Counted from the stretch's first letter, positions 11,346 through 22,800 are shown. The stretch: DNA of 64,000 bases from Tragulus kanchil (GCA_022376925.1 JAIOJX010000004.1:175737501-175801500), one strand, 5' to 3'. The notes: generated by a model from the sequence alone, not told the origin. Made by a program: numbers and translations.

Positions 11346-11404
11346 GTGCTTGGGTCTCTGCTCTCTGTGGTAAGTCACTGCTTCTCTATGACTGAGAGGG
11401 GGCT

Positions 11405-11455
11405 GGGCCTCTCTGGCCTCAGTTTCCTCCTCTGTGCAATGGGATGAATCCCATG
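11405..11455 (+). mobile_element. MIR SINE core fragment
   Basis: Short sense MIR core 'ctcagtttcctcctctgtgc' followed by 'aatgggatgaatc'. Confidence 0.5.
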
Positions 11456-12289
11456 CTCCCCACCCACCCCGTTCTAGAATAGGGTGGTTACAGGACTTGG
11501 CAGGTGGTGGTTTCCATGAACAGTCCACCCCAGGGCTTTGAGACCTCCTACTGTGTGCGGCACTGGAGACTGGGATGGAGCCGGGTGGGCCCCAGCCCTG
11601 TGTGTGTGAGGGGAACGCAGTGCAGAAGTCATTCCAGAGTTGCCAGGCAGGAGGGGCTGTGACTCTGCAGGCTGCCGGCGCTGGGGGTGCCCCCTCAACC
11701 AGAGCCCGTCGGGGGCAGGGCCACCAGCAGTGCCAGTTTCTTCCTTCCTTTTTCCTTTCTGTCTTCCTGCCCCCACCCCCATGTCCCACTGATGAAGGAT
11801 CAGGGAACAAGGCTTTGCCTCTCATTGGCCGGGAACCCTGGTCAAGCATCTTCTCCTCCCCTCGGATTCTTCGGCTGTAAAAAGGGGTCGCTGGTGGCTG
11901 ACAGGTGGGGTGGGGGCTCTCTCAGGATGGAGACTGGTCTCTGAGCTCCCCCCACGTCCCCCCCAGGCTGGGTGGATGCATGGAATTATGAGTGAGGACG
12001 GCAGGCCGCCTGCGTGGTTTCCCGTCCACCCTCCCTCTCCGCTGTCCGCAGACTGTCCGGGACTGAGGAGAAAGCTGCCCAGTCTCTGGACATTCTCCCC
12101 TGAGGTCTTAGGCTTTGTCCCAGAGCAGCCCCTCTGCTGAGGCCCGTCTGCCCTGTCCCTGTCCCTCCCAGAGACCCCGACCGTGGTCCCTGCCAGCCTC
12201 TGTCCAGTCCCACCTCTGCAGTTTCCCCGTTTGGAGAACAAGGCTCCTAACACCTTGCAGTGTTGGTATCGGTGGCATCAGGCTCCTGC

Positions 12290-12512
12290 TCGTCGTATCC
12301 AACTCTTTGCGGCCCCGTGGACTGTGGCCGCCAGGCTCCTCTGTCCTGGCGTTCTCCAGGCAGGCACACTGGAGTGGACTGCCATGGCCTTCTCCAGACT
12401 GGAGTGGACTGTCATGGCCTTCTCCAGGGGATCTTCCTGACCGGGGGATCAAGCCCAGGCCTCCGGCACTGCAGGCGGGTTCTTTACGTCTGAACCCCAG
12501 GGAAGGCCACTC
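12290..12512 (-). mobile_element. Bov-tA SINE with internal 30-bp duplication
   Basis: Reverse-oriented Bov-tA: 'gtatccaactctttgcggcc', 'ggactgtgg', 'gttctccaggcaggc', 'aggggatcttcctgacc' and a degenerate tRNA-like end near 12512. The 30-bp segment at 12368-12397 is repeated in tandem at 12398-12427 with one substitution. That small duplication is present in both large copies, so it is older than the large one. Confidence 0.88.
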
Positions 12513-13390
12513 AGTGAGGGTCACCCTCCAACTCCCCCAAGACTGGCCCCTTCCCCACTGTCCCCTACGCTGCTTCTCGGATGCTGGCTCCGGGGTCAGG
12601 GGTCAGTGCCCCCGGGAGCTGCTCGCCAGGGAGCTCATCCAGCTGTCTGGGTGGGGGCGCAGGGCCTGTCAGCCTGAGTGGCTCACACTGGCCCGTGTGG
12701 CTGCCCAGCCAAAGGGCTCCCTGCCCCAGGCAGTTCTTCCTTGACTGGAAATGAAGTCTGTCCACAGGAACAGCAGCCCGTCCATCCGAGTTCTGCAGAT
12801 AGAAAAGGCGTCCCCACGGCACCGCAGGATGGCCTTCACAGAGCCAGGGCTCGTGGCCAGGTGCCCGCCGCAAGCATCCGTCACCTTGTCCCTCCCGCGC
12901 CTCCCTCCGCCCCGGGATGAAGTTGCCTCTCATTGGCCGGGAACCCTGGTCAAGCATCTTCTCCTCCCTGGATTCTTGGCTGTAAAAGGGGTCGCTGGTG
13001 GCTGACAGGTGGGGTGGGGGCTCTCTCAGGATGGAGACTGGTCTCTGAGCTCCCCCCACGTCCCCCCCAGGCTGGGTGGATGCATGGAATTATGAGTGAG
13101 GACGGCAGGCCGCCTCGTGGTTTCCGTCCACCTCCCTCTCCGCTGTCCGCAGACTGTCCGGGACTGAGGAGAAAGCTGCCCAGTCTCTGGACATTCTCCC
13201 CTGAGGTCTTAGGCTTTGTCCCAGAGCAGCCCCTCTGCTGAGGCCCGTCTGCCCTGTCCCTGTCCCTCCCAGAGACCCCGACCGTGGTCCCTGCCAGCCT
13301 CTGTCCAGTCCCACCTCTGCAGTTTCCCCGTTTGGAGAACAAGGCTCCTAACACCTTGCAGTGTTGGTATCGGTGGCATCAGGCTCCTGC

Positions 13391-13613
13391 TCGTCGTATC
13401 CAACTCTTTGCGGCCCCGTGGACTGTGGCCGCCAGGCTCCTCTGTCCTGGCGTTCTCCAGGCAGGCACACTGGAGTGGACTGCCATGGCCTTCTCCAGAC
13501 TGGAGTGGACTGTCATGGCCTTCTCCAGGGGATCTTCCTGACCGGGGGATCAAGCCCAGGCCTCCGGCACTGCAGGCGGGTTCTTTACGTCTGAACCCCA
13601 GGGAAGGCCACTC
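13391..13613 (-). mobile_element. Bov-tA SINE, second copy
   Basis: Exact repeat of the 12290-12512 element, internal 30-bp duplication included, at an offset of 1101. Confidence 0.88.
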
Positions 13614-14026
13614 AGTGAGGGTCACCCTCCAACTCCCCCAAGACTGGCCCCTTCCCCACTGTCCCCTACGCTGCTTCTCGGATGCTGGCTCCGGGGTCAG
13701 GGGTCAGTGCCCCGGTAGCTGCTCGCCAGGGAGCTCATCCAGCTGTCTGGGTGGGGGCGCAGGGCCTGTCAGCCTGAGTGGCTCACACTGGCCCGTGTGG
13801 CTGCCCAGCCAAAGGGCTCCCTGCCCCAGGCAGTTCTTCCTTGACTGGAAATGAAGTCTGTCCACAGGAACAGCAGCCCGTCCATCCGAGTTCTGCAGAT
13901 AGAAAAGGCGTCCCCACGGCACCGCAGGATGGCCTTCACAGAGCCAGGGCTCGTGGCCAGGTGCCCGCCCGCAAGCATCCGTCACCTTGTCCCTCCCGCA
14001 CGCCTCCCTCCGCCCCCGGGATGAAG

Positions 14027-14976
14027 TCAGGAAGCTCTGTCCCCTTTGGCCTGGCGCCTGCCCACCCCTGGGCCTGCTGAGCACTTTGACTACTTAGAAG
14101 AGCCTCCGTCTCCTCTCTGCGCCTGGGCACCTGCTATTCCCTCGGCCTTCCCGGCCGGGGGCTCCCGCTCTGGGAGGTGGGGGGGAGCAGGCCCGCTCAG
14201 TTCGAGCTGCCTGCCCGCCCAGTCCAGGCCCCTCTGACCCTGTGGTGTGTCCGGGGGGTTCACACCGGCCCCCTCCACCACCTGAGGCCTGGCGCCCGTC
14301 CGCCGGCCTCACCGCTGCCTGCCCGGAGCTGGCATGGAGGCAGGGTGCAGCGGACACCTGTGCGGGGTGGAACAGAGGACTTCAGAGAGGCGCCCCAGAC
14401 CGAGACCCCCCAGCGAAGATCGGAGCTTTCCCCCTGCTGCTCAGACACCTCAGTGTCCTGAGGCTGCCTAAGCTTGTGAGTCTGGTGTTCAAAGCTCGCA
14501 CATATGCCTCCCGCCCGGCCTCACCTCTGACCTCTGGCGACTGCTTATCCTCACGTCCCCCAGCAGCCTCTCTCAGGCACACCTTCTGCCTGGAATTCCC
14601 AGCCCCCTGCCCTGGGCCTTCCTCTGGGGAGACTCCCCTGCCCCCGTCACCCCTCCACAGAGGTAGCTGCTGCCTCCTGGAGGCTCAGCCTTCCTGTCCC
14701 AACCTCAGCCCCAGGTCCGGCCTTGTTTGTGGGGGAGTGGACAGCAGCGTGAATAGCGGAGTGAATTAGTAACAGTGCAGCGGAGCCCTGGGTCTTAGGG
14801 AGCGAGGGACCTTGCTGGACCGGTCAGGACGGAGCATGAGAAGCGGGCAGGGGAGCTGGCCACGTGCAGGTGAGAGGCAGGTCTGGGTGAGAGGAGCGTG
14901 GGCGCCCCGGCTCCCCGCTGACGTGGACGTGGGCTGGGGTTTCTGACCCCATCCCCTGCCCTTGAGCCCGCCCCGG
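14027..14976. other. unique non-coding DNA with possible L2 remnant
   Basis: About 14480-14700 reads like a decayed L2 3' region ('caccttctgcctggaattcc', 'ctgcctcctggaggctcag'). The remainder is GC-rich with no recognisable feature. The first 130 bases contain C/T-rich stretches. Confidence 0.35.
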
Positions 14977-15089
14977 GGGACCCTCTGGGACCCTCCAGTT
15001 CTGCCTGACCCCGAGGCAGCCGCCTGCCCTTGAGCAAGCCCTCCTCTCTCAGCCCCCTCACAGAGGCCAGCAGCCTGGGGCCCTGGACC

Positions 15090-15480
15090 AGGTCTGCATG
15101 TGCTCTGTCTGGCTCATATGGATATTCTCTCTCTTTCTCTCTCTCACCAATATTAAAAAAGAGGAAGCATTCACGTAAAAATCCAGATTTCCGGCTCCTC
15201 TGGATCCCTGGGCTGCCCCTGCCCGAGCCTCTCCGTCGCTGGGTGGTCCTGGCGCTTGGCCACCTGCCTGGCGGCTGACCACAGGCCTCCTCGGCCCTGA
15301 TGCTCTCCTCCTCGGAGAGAGAGGTTTCAAAACCTGACTTGAGACAAAGCTGTCTGCCTACACCCCCCCCTCCGCCCCCCAATATTCCAGGCAGTCTGCC
15401 TCGCTTTAAAATTCCTCCAGCAGCCCCGGGCCCAGCGGCTTCTCCCAGCGAAGGAACGAGAGGAACGAGGCCGCGCACGT
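15090..15480. promoter_or_regulatory. conserved-looking non-coding block
   Basis: Contains 'caccaatattaaaaaagagg', 'cattcacgtaaaaatccag', 'ccccaatattccaggcag' and 'ctcgctttaaaattcctcc'. The AT-rich words in GC-rich DNA resemble a regulatory module. No repeat family was recognised. Copied at 16255-16645. Confidence 0.3.
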
Positions 15481-15529
15481 GACCGAGCGCTGCGGCGGGG
15501 AAGGCTTTGATGTTGCGGGATTTCGGGCG

Positions 15530-15700
15530 CCCCTCCCCCCGCCCCCTCTGCTCTCTCCTCCCCTCCCCCTCCTTTCCCCCCTCCTCCCCTTTTCTCTCTT
15601 CTCCCCTCCTCCCCTACTTCCTCCCACCCTGCCTCTCCGCCCTCCTCCCTGCCCCTCCACTTCCTCTCCTCTGCTGTTCTCTCCCCGTCCCGCACCTCCT
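15530..15700. repeat. polypyrimidine tract
   Basis: About 170 bases of C/T-rich low-complexity sequence. Its copy at 16695-16850 is shorter by a systematic loss of one base per homopolymer run. Confidence 0.75.
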
Positions 15701-17326
15701 CCGCCAGGTGCCTGCTAATTGCTCTCCCCTCCTGACTTTATGGGCCTGGCCAGGTCACCCCGAAGGTGAAGGTCTGGGGAGGCCGCTGCCTTCAGGGGCA
15801 GAGGTGCAGAGGAGCGGGCAACCTGCTGACCCAGGAGAGAGGGAAACCCTGACCAGTGAGGGCGTGGCCCCCGGGGAGGAGCGCCCCCCCACCTCTGCCT
15901 CCTGCCAGGCCCTGCCCGTGCTGAGTGGCCTACGGCTGCCAGCCTCTTTTATTCATGAGGTCTGGAACCCCAGGCTGCCCAGGGCAGGGGCTGCAGCCTT
16001 TTTGTCCTGGGGATAGCTGGGGTCTGGGCGCTGGAGGCCCATGGGCAGCTGAGGACGGAAGGTGGGGACTGGTTTGGTGGCGGGGGATAAGACAGGGAAG
16101 GTAGGGTAGGCAGCGGAGGGAGCAGAGGGGCTGGGAGGGAAGGGAGGGAGGGACCCTCTGGGACCCTCCAGTTCTGCCTGACCCGAGGCAGCCGCCTGCC
16201 CTTGAGCAAGCCCTCTCTCAGCCTCACAGAGGCCAGCAGCCTGGGGCCCTGGACCAGGTCTGCATGTGCTCTGTCTGGCTCATATGGATATTCTCTCTCT
16301 TCTCTCTCTCACCAATATTAAAAAAGAGGAAGCATTCACGTAAAAATCCAGATTTCCGGCTCCTCTGGATCCCTGGGCTGCCCCTGCCCGAGCCTCTCCG
16401 TCGCTGGGTGGTCCTGGCGCTTGGCCACCTGCCTGGCGGCTGACCACAGGCCTCCTCGGCCCTGATGCTCTCCTCCTCGGAGAGAGAGGTTTCAAAACCT
16501 GACTTGAGACAAAGCTGTCTGCCTACACCCCCCCCTCCGCCCCCCAATATTCCAGGCAGTCTGCCTCGCTTTAAAATTCCTCCAGCAGCCCCGGGCCCAG
16601 CGGCTTCTCCCAGCGAAGGAACGAGAGGAACGAGGCCGCGCACGTGACCGAGCGCTGCGGCGGGGAAGGCTTTGATGTTGCGGGATTTCGGGCGCCCTCC
16701 CCGCCCCTCTGCTCTCTCCTCCCTCCCCTCCTTTCCCCCTCCTCCCTTTCTCTCTTCTCCCTCCTCCCTACTTCCTCCCACCCTGCCTCTCCGCCCTCCT
16801 CCCTGCCCCTCCACTTCCTCTCCTCTGCTGTTCTCTCCCCGTCCCGCACCTCCTCCGCCAGGTGCCTGCTAATTGCTCTCCCCTCCTGACTTTATGGGCC
16901 TGGCCAGGTCACCCCGAAGGTGAAGGTCTGGGGAGGCCGCTGCCTTCAGGGGCAGAGGTGCAGAGGAGCGGGCAACCTGCTGACCCAGGAGAGAGGGAAA
17001 CCCTGACCAGTGAGGGCGTGGCCCCCGGGGAGGAGCGCCCCCCCACCTCTGCCTCCTGCCAGGCCCTGCCCGTGCTGAGTGGCCTACGGCTGCCAGCCTC
17101 TTTTATTCATGAGGTCTGGAACCCCAGGCTGCCCAGGGCAGGGGCTGCAGCCTTTTTGTCCTGGGGATAGCTGGGGTCTGGGGCGCTGGAGGCCCATGGG
17201 CAGCTGAGGACGGAAGGTGGGGGGACTGGTTTGGTGGCGGGGGGGGGATAAGACAGGGAAGGTAGGGTAGGCAGCGGAGGGAGCAGAGGGGGCTGAAGGG
17301 AAGGGAGGGGAGGGACTGGGAAGAAC

Positions 17327-17494
17327 CCTCCACCCCTTCTGTCCAGAGGATGTTCTCTGAGACCCCGGTTGGGGACCCTCCCCCTCTGCGCACCGCCCCT
17401 TCCTGTGTCTCCCAAGCCGTCTACAGCCTGGCTCCCAGGGCCCATCTCCAGATTTGCCCGCTGGCCTCCTAGAATTTTCCTCCCCATCCACAGA
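17327..17494. other. unique spacer between duplications 5 and 6
   Basis: Non-coding GC-rich DNA with no recognised feature. Confidence 0.4.
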
Positions 17495-17924
17495 GGGCAG
17501 GGAGTGGGGTAGAGATCTTGGTGTCCGTGATTCTACCCCGGGCCCCCGGGTTCTTCACGGCTCCAGGCCCTGGCTACAGCCACTGAGGCTGAGAATGTGG
17601 CCGCCGGGGCCTCCTCTGGGCCGGCTGTCGGCAGGGATGGAGTCAGGGTTCTGGAGGAGGGCCATGTGGGCCGTGGGGAGGGATGTCCGCTGGCCGGCCC
17701 CCCGGCTTCGGCCCGTCCCTGCTCTACTTTCCGTGGTTAAATCTGTCCTCCTGGCAGGTGTGTCCATGAAAGGCGAGTGCCGAGACGGAGCAACTAGGGC
17801 ACAAACTCTAATGGTGCCAACCGGCCAGTAGGCCTCCCGTGTGCCCCAGGCCCCCCGGGGCCGCAAGGGGGTTGGCTGTCCTGCTCCACCAGCGCCCGCC
17901 TGAGGAGCCAGGCTCGGAGAGGGG

Positions 17925-17990
17925 CGGGACGCACAGGGTCACACAGCTGAGCTGGAGCCCAGAGCCTCCTCTGCCATCCCCGCCCCACCC
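17925..17990 (-). mobile_element. MIR SINE fragment
   Basis: 'agggtcacacagctgagctg' then 'gagcccagagcc' is antisense MIR core. Short. Copied at 19017-19082. Confidence 0.45.
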
Positions 17991-18231
17991 GGATCAGGGT
18001 GTCTTCTGCTGCCCGGGTGTCTGGCAGGAGGGCGCAGGTCAGGCGATGCCCCGGGGACATTCACCGCCTCTCACCGGCTGTCCCACGGCGGGTCAGCAGG
18101 AGCACTCCTGGCCTCTGCTGGGTTTCCCCGAGGCCTCAGGGTGCCCCGTGGACGCCCCCGGCCGCCGTCAGCCTGCCAGCCGGAGACTTCCCTACCCTGT
18201 CTCCAGAGGAGCCCTGCCCAGCCAGAGGGAG

Positions 18232-18416
18232 CGCGCTGAGTCACTTCCGTCGTGTCCGACTCTGTGCGCCATGGACTGTAGCCTGCCAGGCTCCTCTGTC
18301 TGTGGAATTTCTCAGGCAGGAATACTGGAGTGGGCTGCTGTCTCCTTCTCTAGGGATCTTCCCCACCCAGGGGTCCAACCCGAGTCGCTCAGGTCTCCTA
18401 CACTGGCAGGCAGGCC
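18232..18416 (-). mobile_element. Bov-tA SINE
   Basis: Reverse Bov-tA: 'gctgagtcacttccgtcgtg', 'tccgactctgtgcgccatgg', 'aatactggagtgggctgc', 'gggatcttccccaccc', ending in the tRNA-like part near 18416. Diverged from consensus. Copied at 19324-19508. Confidence 0.92.
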
Positions 18417-18495
18417 GTCCCTCGCCATGCTCCCCGCCCGTCCAGAGGGTCGTCCCTCGCTGTGCTCCCCACCCGTCCAGAGGGTCGTCCCTCGC
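18417..18495. repeat. 35-bp minisatellite, 2.3 units
   Basis: 'gtccctcgc' starts at 18417, 18452 and 18487, a period of 35. The two full units differ at a few bases, so this local tandem repeat looks real and old. It directly follows the Bov-tA. Copied at 19509-19587. Confidence 0.8.
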
Positions 18496-19323
18496 AGCCC
18501 TTCCTCTGTTCCCTTCAGCCTCTCAGAGGAGTTGCTCTGAGAGCAGAGCAGTGGCTGAACCCCAGGGCTTGGCCCTCCCTGGTTTAGGGCAGGGAGTGGG
18601 GTAGAGATCTTGGTGTCCGTGATTCTACCCCGGGCCCCCGGGTTCTTCACGGCTCCAGGCCCTGGCTACAGCCACTGAGGCTGAGAATGTGGCCGCCGGG
18701 GCCTCCTCTGGGCCGGCTGTCGGCAGGGATGGAGTCAGGGTTCTGGAGGAGGGCCATGTGGGCCGTGGGGAGGGATGTCCGCTGGCCGGCCCCCCGACTT
18801 CGGCCCGTCCCTGCTCTACTTTCCGTGGTTAAATCTGTCCTCCTGGCAGGTGTGTCCATGAAAGGCGAGTGCCGAGACGGAGCAACTAGGGCACAAACTC
18901 TAATGGTGCCAACCGGCCAGTAGGCCTCCCGTGTGCCCCAGGCCCCCCGGGGCCGCAAGGGGGTTGGCTGTCCTGCTCCACCAGCGCCCGCCTGAGGAGC
19001 CAGGCTCGGAGAGGGGCGGGACGCACAGGGTCACACAGCTGAGCTGGAGCCCAGAGCCTCCTCTGCCATCCCCGCCCCACCCGGATCAGGGTGTCTTCTG
19101 CTGCCCGGGTGTCTGGCAGGAGGGCGCAGGTCAGGCGATGCCCCGGGGACATTCACCGCCTCTCACCGGCTGTCCCACGGCGGGTCAGCAGGAGCACTCC
19201 TGGCCTCTGCTGGGTTTCCCCGAGGCCTCAGGGTGCCCCGTGGACGCCCCCGGCCGCCGTCAGCCTGCCAGCCGGAGACTTCCCTACCCTGTCTCCAGAG
19301 GAGCCCTGCCCAGCCAGAGGGAG

Positions 19324-19508
19324 CGCGCTGAGTCACTTCCGTCGTGTCCGACTCTGTGCGCCATGGACTGTAGCCTGCCAGGCTCCTCTGTCTGTGGAAT
19401 TTCTCAGGCAGGAATACTGGAGTGGGCTGCTGTCTCCTTCTCTAGGGATCTTCCCCACCCAGGGGTCCAACCCGAGTCGCTCAGGTCTCCTACACTGGCA
19501 GGCAGGCC
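19324..19508 (-). mobile_element. Bov-tA SINE, second copy
   Basis: Exact duplicate of 18232-18416 at offset 1092. Confidence 0.92.
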
Positions 19509-19689
19509 GTCCCTCGCCATGCTCCCCGCCCGTCCAGAGGGTCGTCCCTCGCTGTGCTCCCCACCCGTCCAGAGGGTCGTCCCTCGCAGCCCTTCCTCTG
19601 TTCCCTTCAGCCTCTCAGAGGAGTTGCTCTGAGAGCAGAGCAGTGGCTGAACCCCAGGGCTTGGCCCTCCCTGGTTTAGGGCATCTGGT

Positions 19690-19800
19690 AATAGGTGTGC
19701 ACCCTGGTCAGCTCTGTGGCCTTGGGTAAGGCACTCTCCCTCTCTGGGCAGGTGGGAAATGGGGATGACGGCAATATGGCCTCTCCCGTGGGCTTGTTTT
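19690..19800 (+). mobile_element. MIR SINE
   Basis: Sense MIR: 'cagctctgtggccttgggta', 'aggcactctccctctctggg', 'aaatggggatgacggcaata'. Copied at 20823-20935. Confidence 0.75.
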
Positions 19801-20554
19801 GAATTGGATGAAAAGGGAGATATTAAAAAACAAACAGAAAAACCCAAGCCCCAGCACTTTGTACAGCTGAGAGTGGCTGAGCTGAGTGCCAGGCTGCACC
19901 CACTTCGTGCCCAGCCCTGAGCCTGGGACACGCTCGGAGATGAGTGCTCTGTGCCTTTCCTGGGAGACCTGGACCCGGGAATGGAGGACCCTGCCCGATG
20001 GTCCTCAGCTGCTGGGGGAGCAGAGACCAGAGAGGTCACCCGAGAGAAGTGTCCGCACACATTGGTTTCCATCCGTTGCCCCTGTATTCTCTGGCCAGTT
20101 TTTCCCGAGTTCACCCTCTTGGGCTGGGGAGAGGCCGTTACCTGGGGCTGATCTTCAAGGCGGTTTTGCTGGGCTTTCACCGTTGGTCCTGGGAACTGCC
20201 CCTCCCCACCATCCACGCCCTCTCCCGCAGCTGTGCCTGGGGAGGGAGCTCAGGAGGCTGCGGCCGTGGTGGCGGGGAGATCGAGGCAGGCTGGCAGGGC
20301 CTCTGATGAGATGGGCTCCTCATCCCAGGACTCCCTCTGCCCGGTTCAGCTGCCCCGCGAGGATGACCAGCCCCCTAGCCGTATTCAGGGAGCACGTCCT
20401 CTGCCAGGCCTGGTTTTGTCTTCAGCTGCTGGTCCGCTCTACAGTGTGGTCTTCTCTGACGGTACCCATTTCACAGATGGGTGGCACCCTGCTGGACTGT
20501 CCAGGGAGGGCACTTAGCCCTGCCGGAACCAGGGCGGTGGAGGGCTGGGGCACA

Positions 20555-20665
20555 GGTTCAAGAGGCTGCATCCAGGTTCGGAGCACTCCCCGGCTTGCTG
20601 TGTGGCTCCGGGTGAGTTGCTGCACCTCTCTGGGCTCAGTTGCCATGTCTGCAGAGAGCGGATCA
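20555..20665 (+). mobile_element. MIR SINE
   Basis: Sense MIR: 'caggttcggagcac', 'gctgtgtggctccgggtgag', 'cacctctctgggctcagttg'. Copied at 21689-21799. Confidence 0.7.
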
Positions 20666-20822
20666 TCATAGCGTCCTTTGGGAGGAATCGGTGCAGCCCC
20701 TGGCACGGCAGTGCCATGTCCGTGTGCTGCGGCTACCCCTGTGCCTCTCAGAGGAGTTGCTCTGAGAGCAGAGCAGTGGCTGAACCCCAGGGCTTGGCCC
20801 TCCCTGGTTTAGGGCATCTGGT

Positions 20823-20935
20823 AATAGGTGTGCACCCTGGTCAGCTCTGTGGCCTTGGGTAAGGCACTCTCCCTCTCTGGGCAGGTGGGAAATGGGGATG
20901 ACGGCAATATGGCCTCTCCCGTGGGCTTGTGTTGA
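20823..20935 (+). mobile_element. MIR SINE, second copy
   Basis: Duplicate of 19690-19800. Confidence 0.75.
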
Positions 20936-21688
20936 ATCGGATAAAAAGGGGAGATATTAAAAAACAAACAGAAAAACCCAAGCCCCAGCACTTTGTACAG
21001 CTGAGAGTGGCTGAGCTGAGTGCCAGGCTGCACCCACTTCGTGCCCAGCCCTGAGCCTGGGACACGCTCGGAGATGAGTGCTCTGTGCCTTTCCTGGGAG
21101 ACCTGGACCCGGGAATGGAGGACCCTGCCCGATGGTCCTCAGCTGCTGGGGGAGCAGAGACCAGAGAGGTCACCCGAGAGAAGTGTCCGCACACATTGGT
21201 TTCCATCCGTTGCCCCTGTATTCTCTGGCCAGTTTTTCCCGAGTTCACCCTCTTGGGCTGGGGAGAGGCCGTTACCTGGGGCTGATCTTCAAGGCGGTTT
21301 TGCTGGGCTTTCACCGTTGGTCCTGGGAACTGCCCCTCCCCACCATCCACGCCCTCTCCCGCAGCTGTGCCTGGGGAGGGAGCTCAGGAGGCTGCGGCCG
21401 TGGTGGCGGGGAGATCGAGGCAGGCTGGCAGGGCCTCTGATGAGATGGGCTCCTCATCCCAGGACTCCCTCTGCCCGGTTCAGCTGCCCCGCGAGGATGA
21501 CCAGCCCCCTAGCCGTATTCAGGGAGCACGTCCTCTGCCAGGCCTGGTTTTGTCTTCAGCTGCTGGTCCGCTCTACAGTGTGGTCTTCTCTGACGGTACC
21601 CATTTCACAGATGGGTGGCACCCTGCTGGACTGTCCAGGGAGGGCACTTAGCCCTGCCGGAACCAGGGCGGTGGAGGGCTGGGGCACA

Positions 21689-21799
21689 GGTTCAAGAGGC
21701 TGCATCCAGGTTCGGAGCACTCCCCGGCTTGCTGTGTGGCTCCGGGTGAGTTGCTGCACCTCTCTGGGCTCAGTTGCCATGTCTGCAGAGAGCGGATCA
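21689..21799 (+). mobile_element. MIR SINE, second copy
   Basis: Duplicate of 20555-20665. Confidence 0.7.
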
Positions 21800-21999
21800 T
21801 AATAGCGTCTCCCTTTGGGAGGAATCGGTGCAGCCCCCTGGCACGGAGCAGGTGCTCGCTACATGTCCGCTGTGGTCGGTGCTGTGTTTATTATTTGACG
21901 TGAAAATTCCCTCCGCTCCATGTGCTTCTTCCACAGTGGTAGAGAGCTGAGCTGAGGAAATGGGACTAAGTCCTCCTGATCCCCCCACCCGGTGACATT

Positions 22000-22420
22000 A
22001 TGTCCCTGCGCCCCGCTTGGGGCGACCGCCCAGGGCCCCCTTGTCGCTGTGGCTGTGAGAAGCTTGGCACCGTCCCCTGGCCTGGCCGGGGCCCCGTTCA
22101 GGGGCGGGGGTCGCAGCCCTGCCGGGCCTGCCTCCTGGCTGACAGCTCGGGCACCGTGGGCTGGCTGCCTGCCAAGCTGCCGCCTCTCCCGGCTGGCTGG
22201 CAGCCCGGGCGCGATGCCAGGGGGCCGGCTGGTGGGCAGCAGCTCGAGCGCCGCAGGGCTGTGATCCCAGCCAGGAGGCTCCAGGCAGGGCTGGGAGTTG
22301 GGGCCTCCAGCCGCCGCTCGCAGCCCTTGGGAGCCGGGCACAGCTGCGCCGGCGCTCGGCACCGCCTCCCAAGTCGGTGCCCCCGAGGAGCGGATTCGTA
22401 GAAGCAGCAGCGAAAAGAGC
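22000..22420. other. weak CpG-rich patch
   Basis: CpG dinucleotides are clearly denser than in the neighbouring kilobases, with words such as 'gggcgcgatgcc', 'ctcgagcgccgc' and 'gcgccggcgctcggcacc'. No TATA, CCAAT or splice signal marks it as a promoter. It may be a small orphan CpG island. Confidence 0.4.
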
Positions 22421-22644
22421 AGAGGCGGGCAGTGGGTCCACAGCAGAGAGGCAGGCCTCCCGCAGCCTCCGCTTCCTCTTGTAGGAAAAGGAGCTGCTGC
22501 TCCTCCATGGCCTGCCTCCCAAGGGCAGACAGCAGACCGGTGCCCACAGGTGCCCACGTGTCTAGGGCCTGTGCCGGGGCCGAAGGGTGCTCTGTCCAGT
22601 GAGGGGAGGCCTGGCTGGGGGAGGATGGGCTGATGGTGATTCTG

Positions 22645-22800
22645 AGCAACACTGTGCACTCGCCAGACACGGTGCGGAGTCCCCTACACCGAAGGGACTT
22701 ATCTCCCACTCTGTAGCTGAGAAAGCTGAGACCCAGAGAAGCTGATGCACGTGATAACCGGCCAAGGCAGGGTTTGAGCCCAGCAAGCGGGCTTTACCAT
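22645..22800 (-). mobile_element. MIR SINE
   Basis: Antisense MIR: 'atctcccactctgtagctga', 'gaaagctgagacccagagaa', 'agggtttgagcccagcaagc'. It covers the core and tRNA-related part. Confidence 0.75.

Larger units (their letters stand above)
11815..14026 (+). repeat. tandem duplication 4 (about 1.1 kb x 2), probable assembly artefact
   Basis: Copy 1 is about 11815-12922 and copy 2 about 12923-14026. The head of copy 2 is contracted at several runs (four C to three, five A to four near 12965; similar losses near 13120). The tail of copy 1 has short runs near 12870-12912 that are longer in copy 2. The central part is the same in both. Confidence 0.92.
14977..17326 (+). repeat. tandem duplication 5 (about 1.17 kb x 2), probable assembly artefact
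   Basis: Copy 1 is about 14977-16153 and copy 2 about 16150-17326. In the pyrimidine-rich part (15530-15620 against 16695-16770) nearly every run of four or more C or T in copy 1 is one base shorter in copy 2. The offset drifts from 1173 to 1153 and back. The tail of copy 1 is in turn shorter in G runs near 16070-16150. Confidence 0.93.
17495..19682 (+). repeat. tandem duplication 6 (1092 bp x 2), probable assembly artefact
   Basis: Copy 1 is about 17495-18586 and copy 2 about 18587-19682. The offset is a constant 1092. The only difference I see is G at 17705 against A at 18797. The junction has a short overlap, 'gggca'. The last 70 bases are shared again with duplication 7, so that piece occurs three times. 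Confidence 0.95.
19611..21886 (+). repeat. tandem duplication 7 (about 1.13 kb x 2), probable assembly artefact
   Basis: Copy 1 is about 19611-20743 and copy 2 about 20744-21886. The tail of copy 1 (20690-20743) is a degraded version of 21828-21886. Small substitutions and a G-run change occur near 19796-19815 against 20930-20955. The rest is identical at offset 1134. Confidence 0.93.

Noticed and set aside
19886..21802. Paired 260-residue open frames
   Set aside because: They run through two MIR elements and end at arbitrary points. Duplication gives a false impression of conservation.
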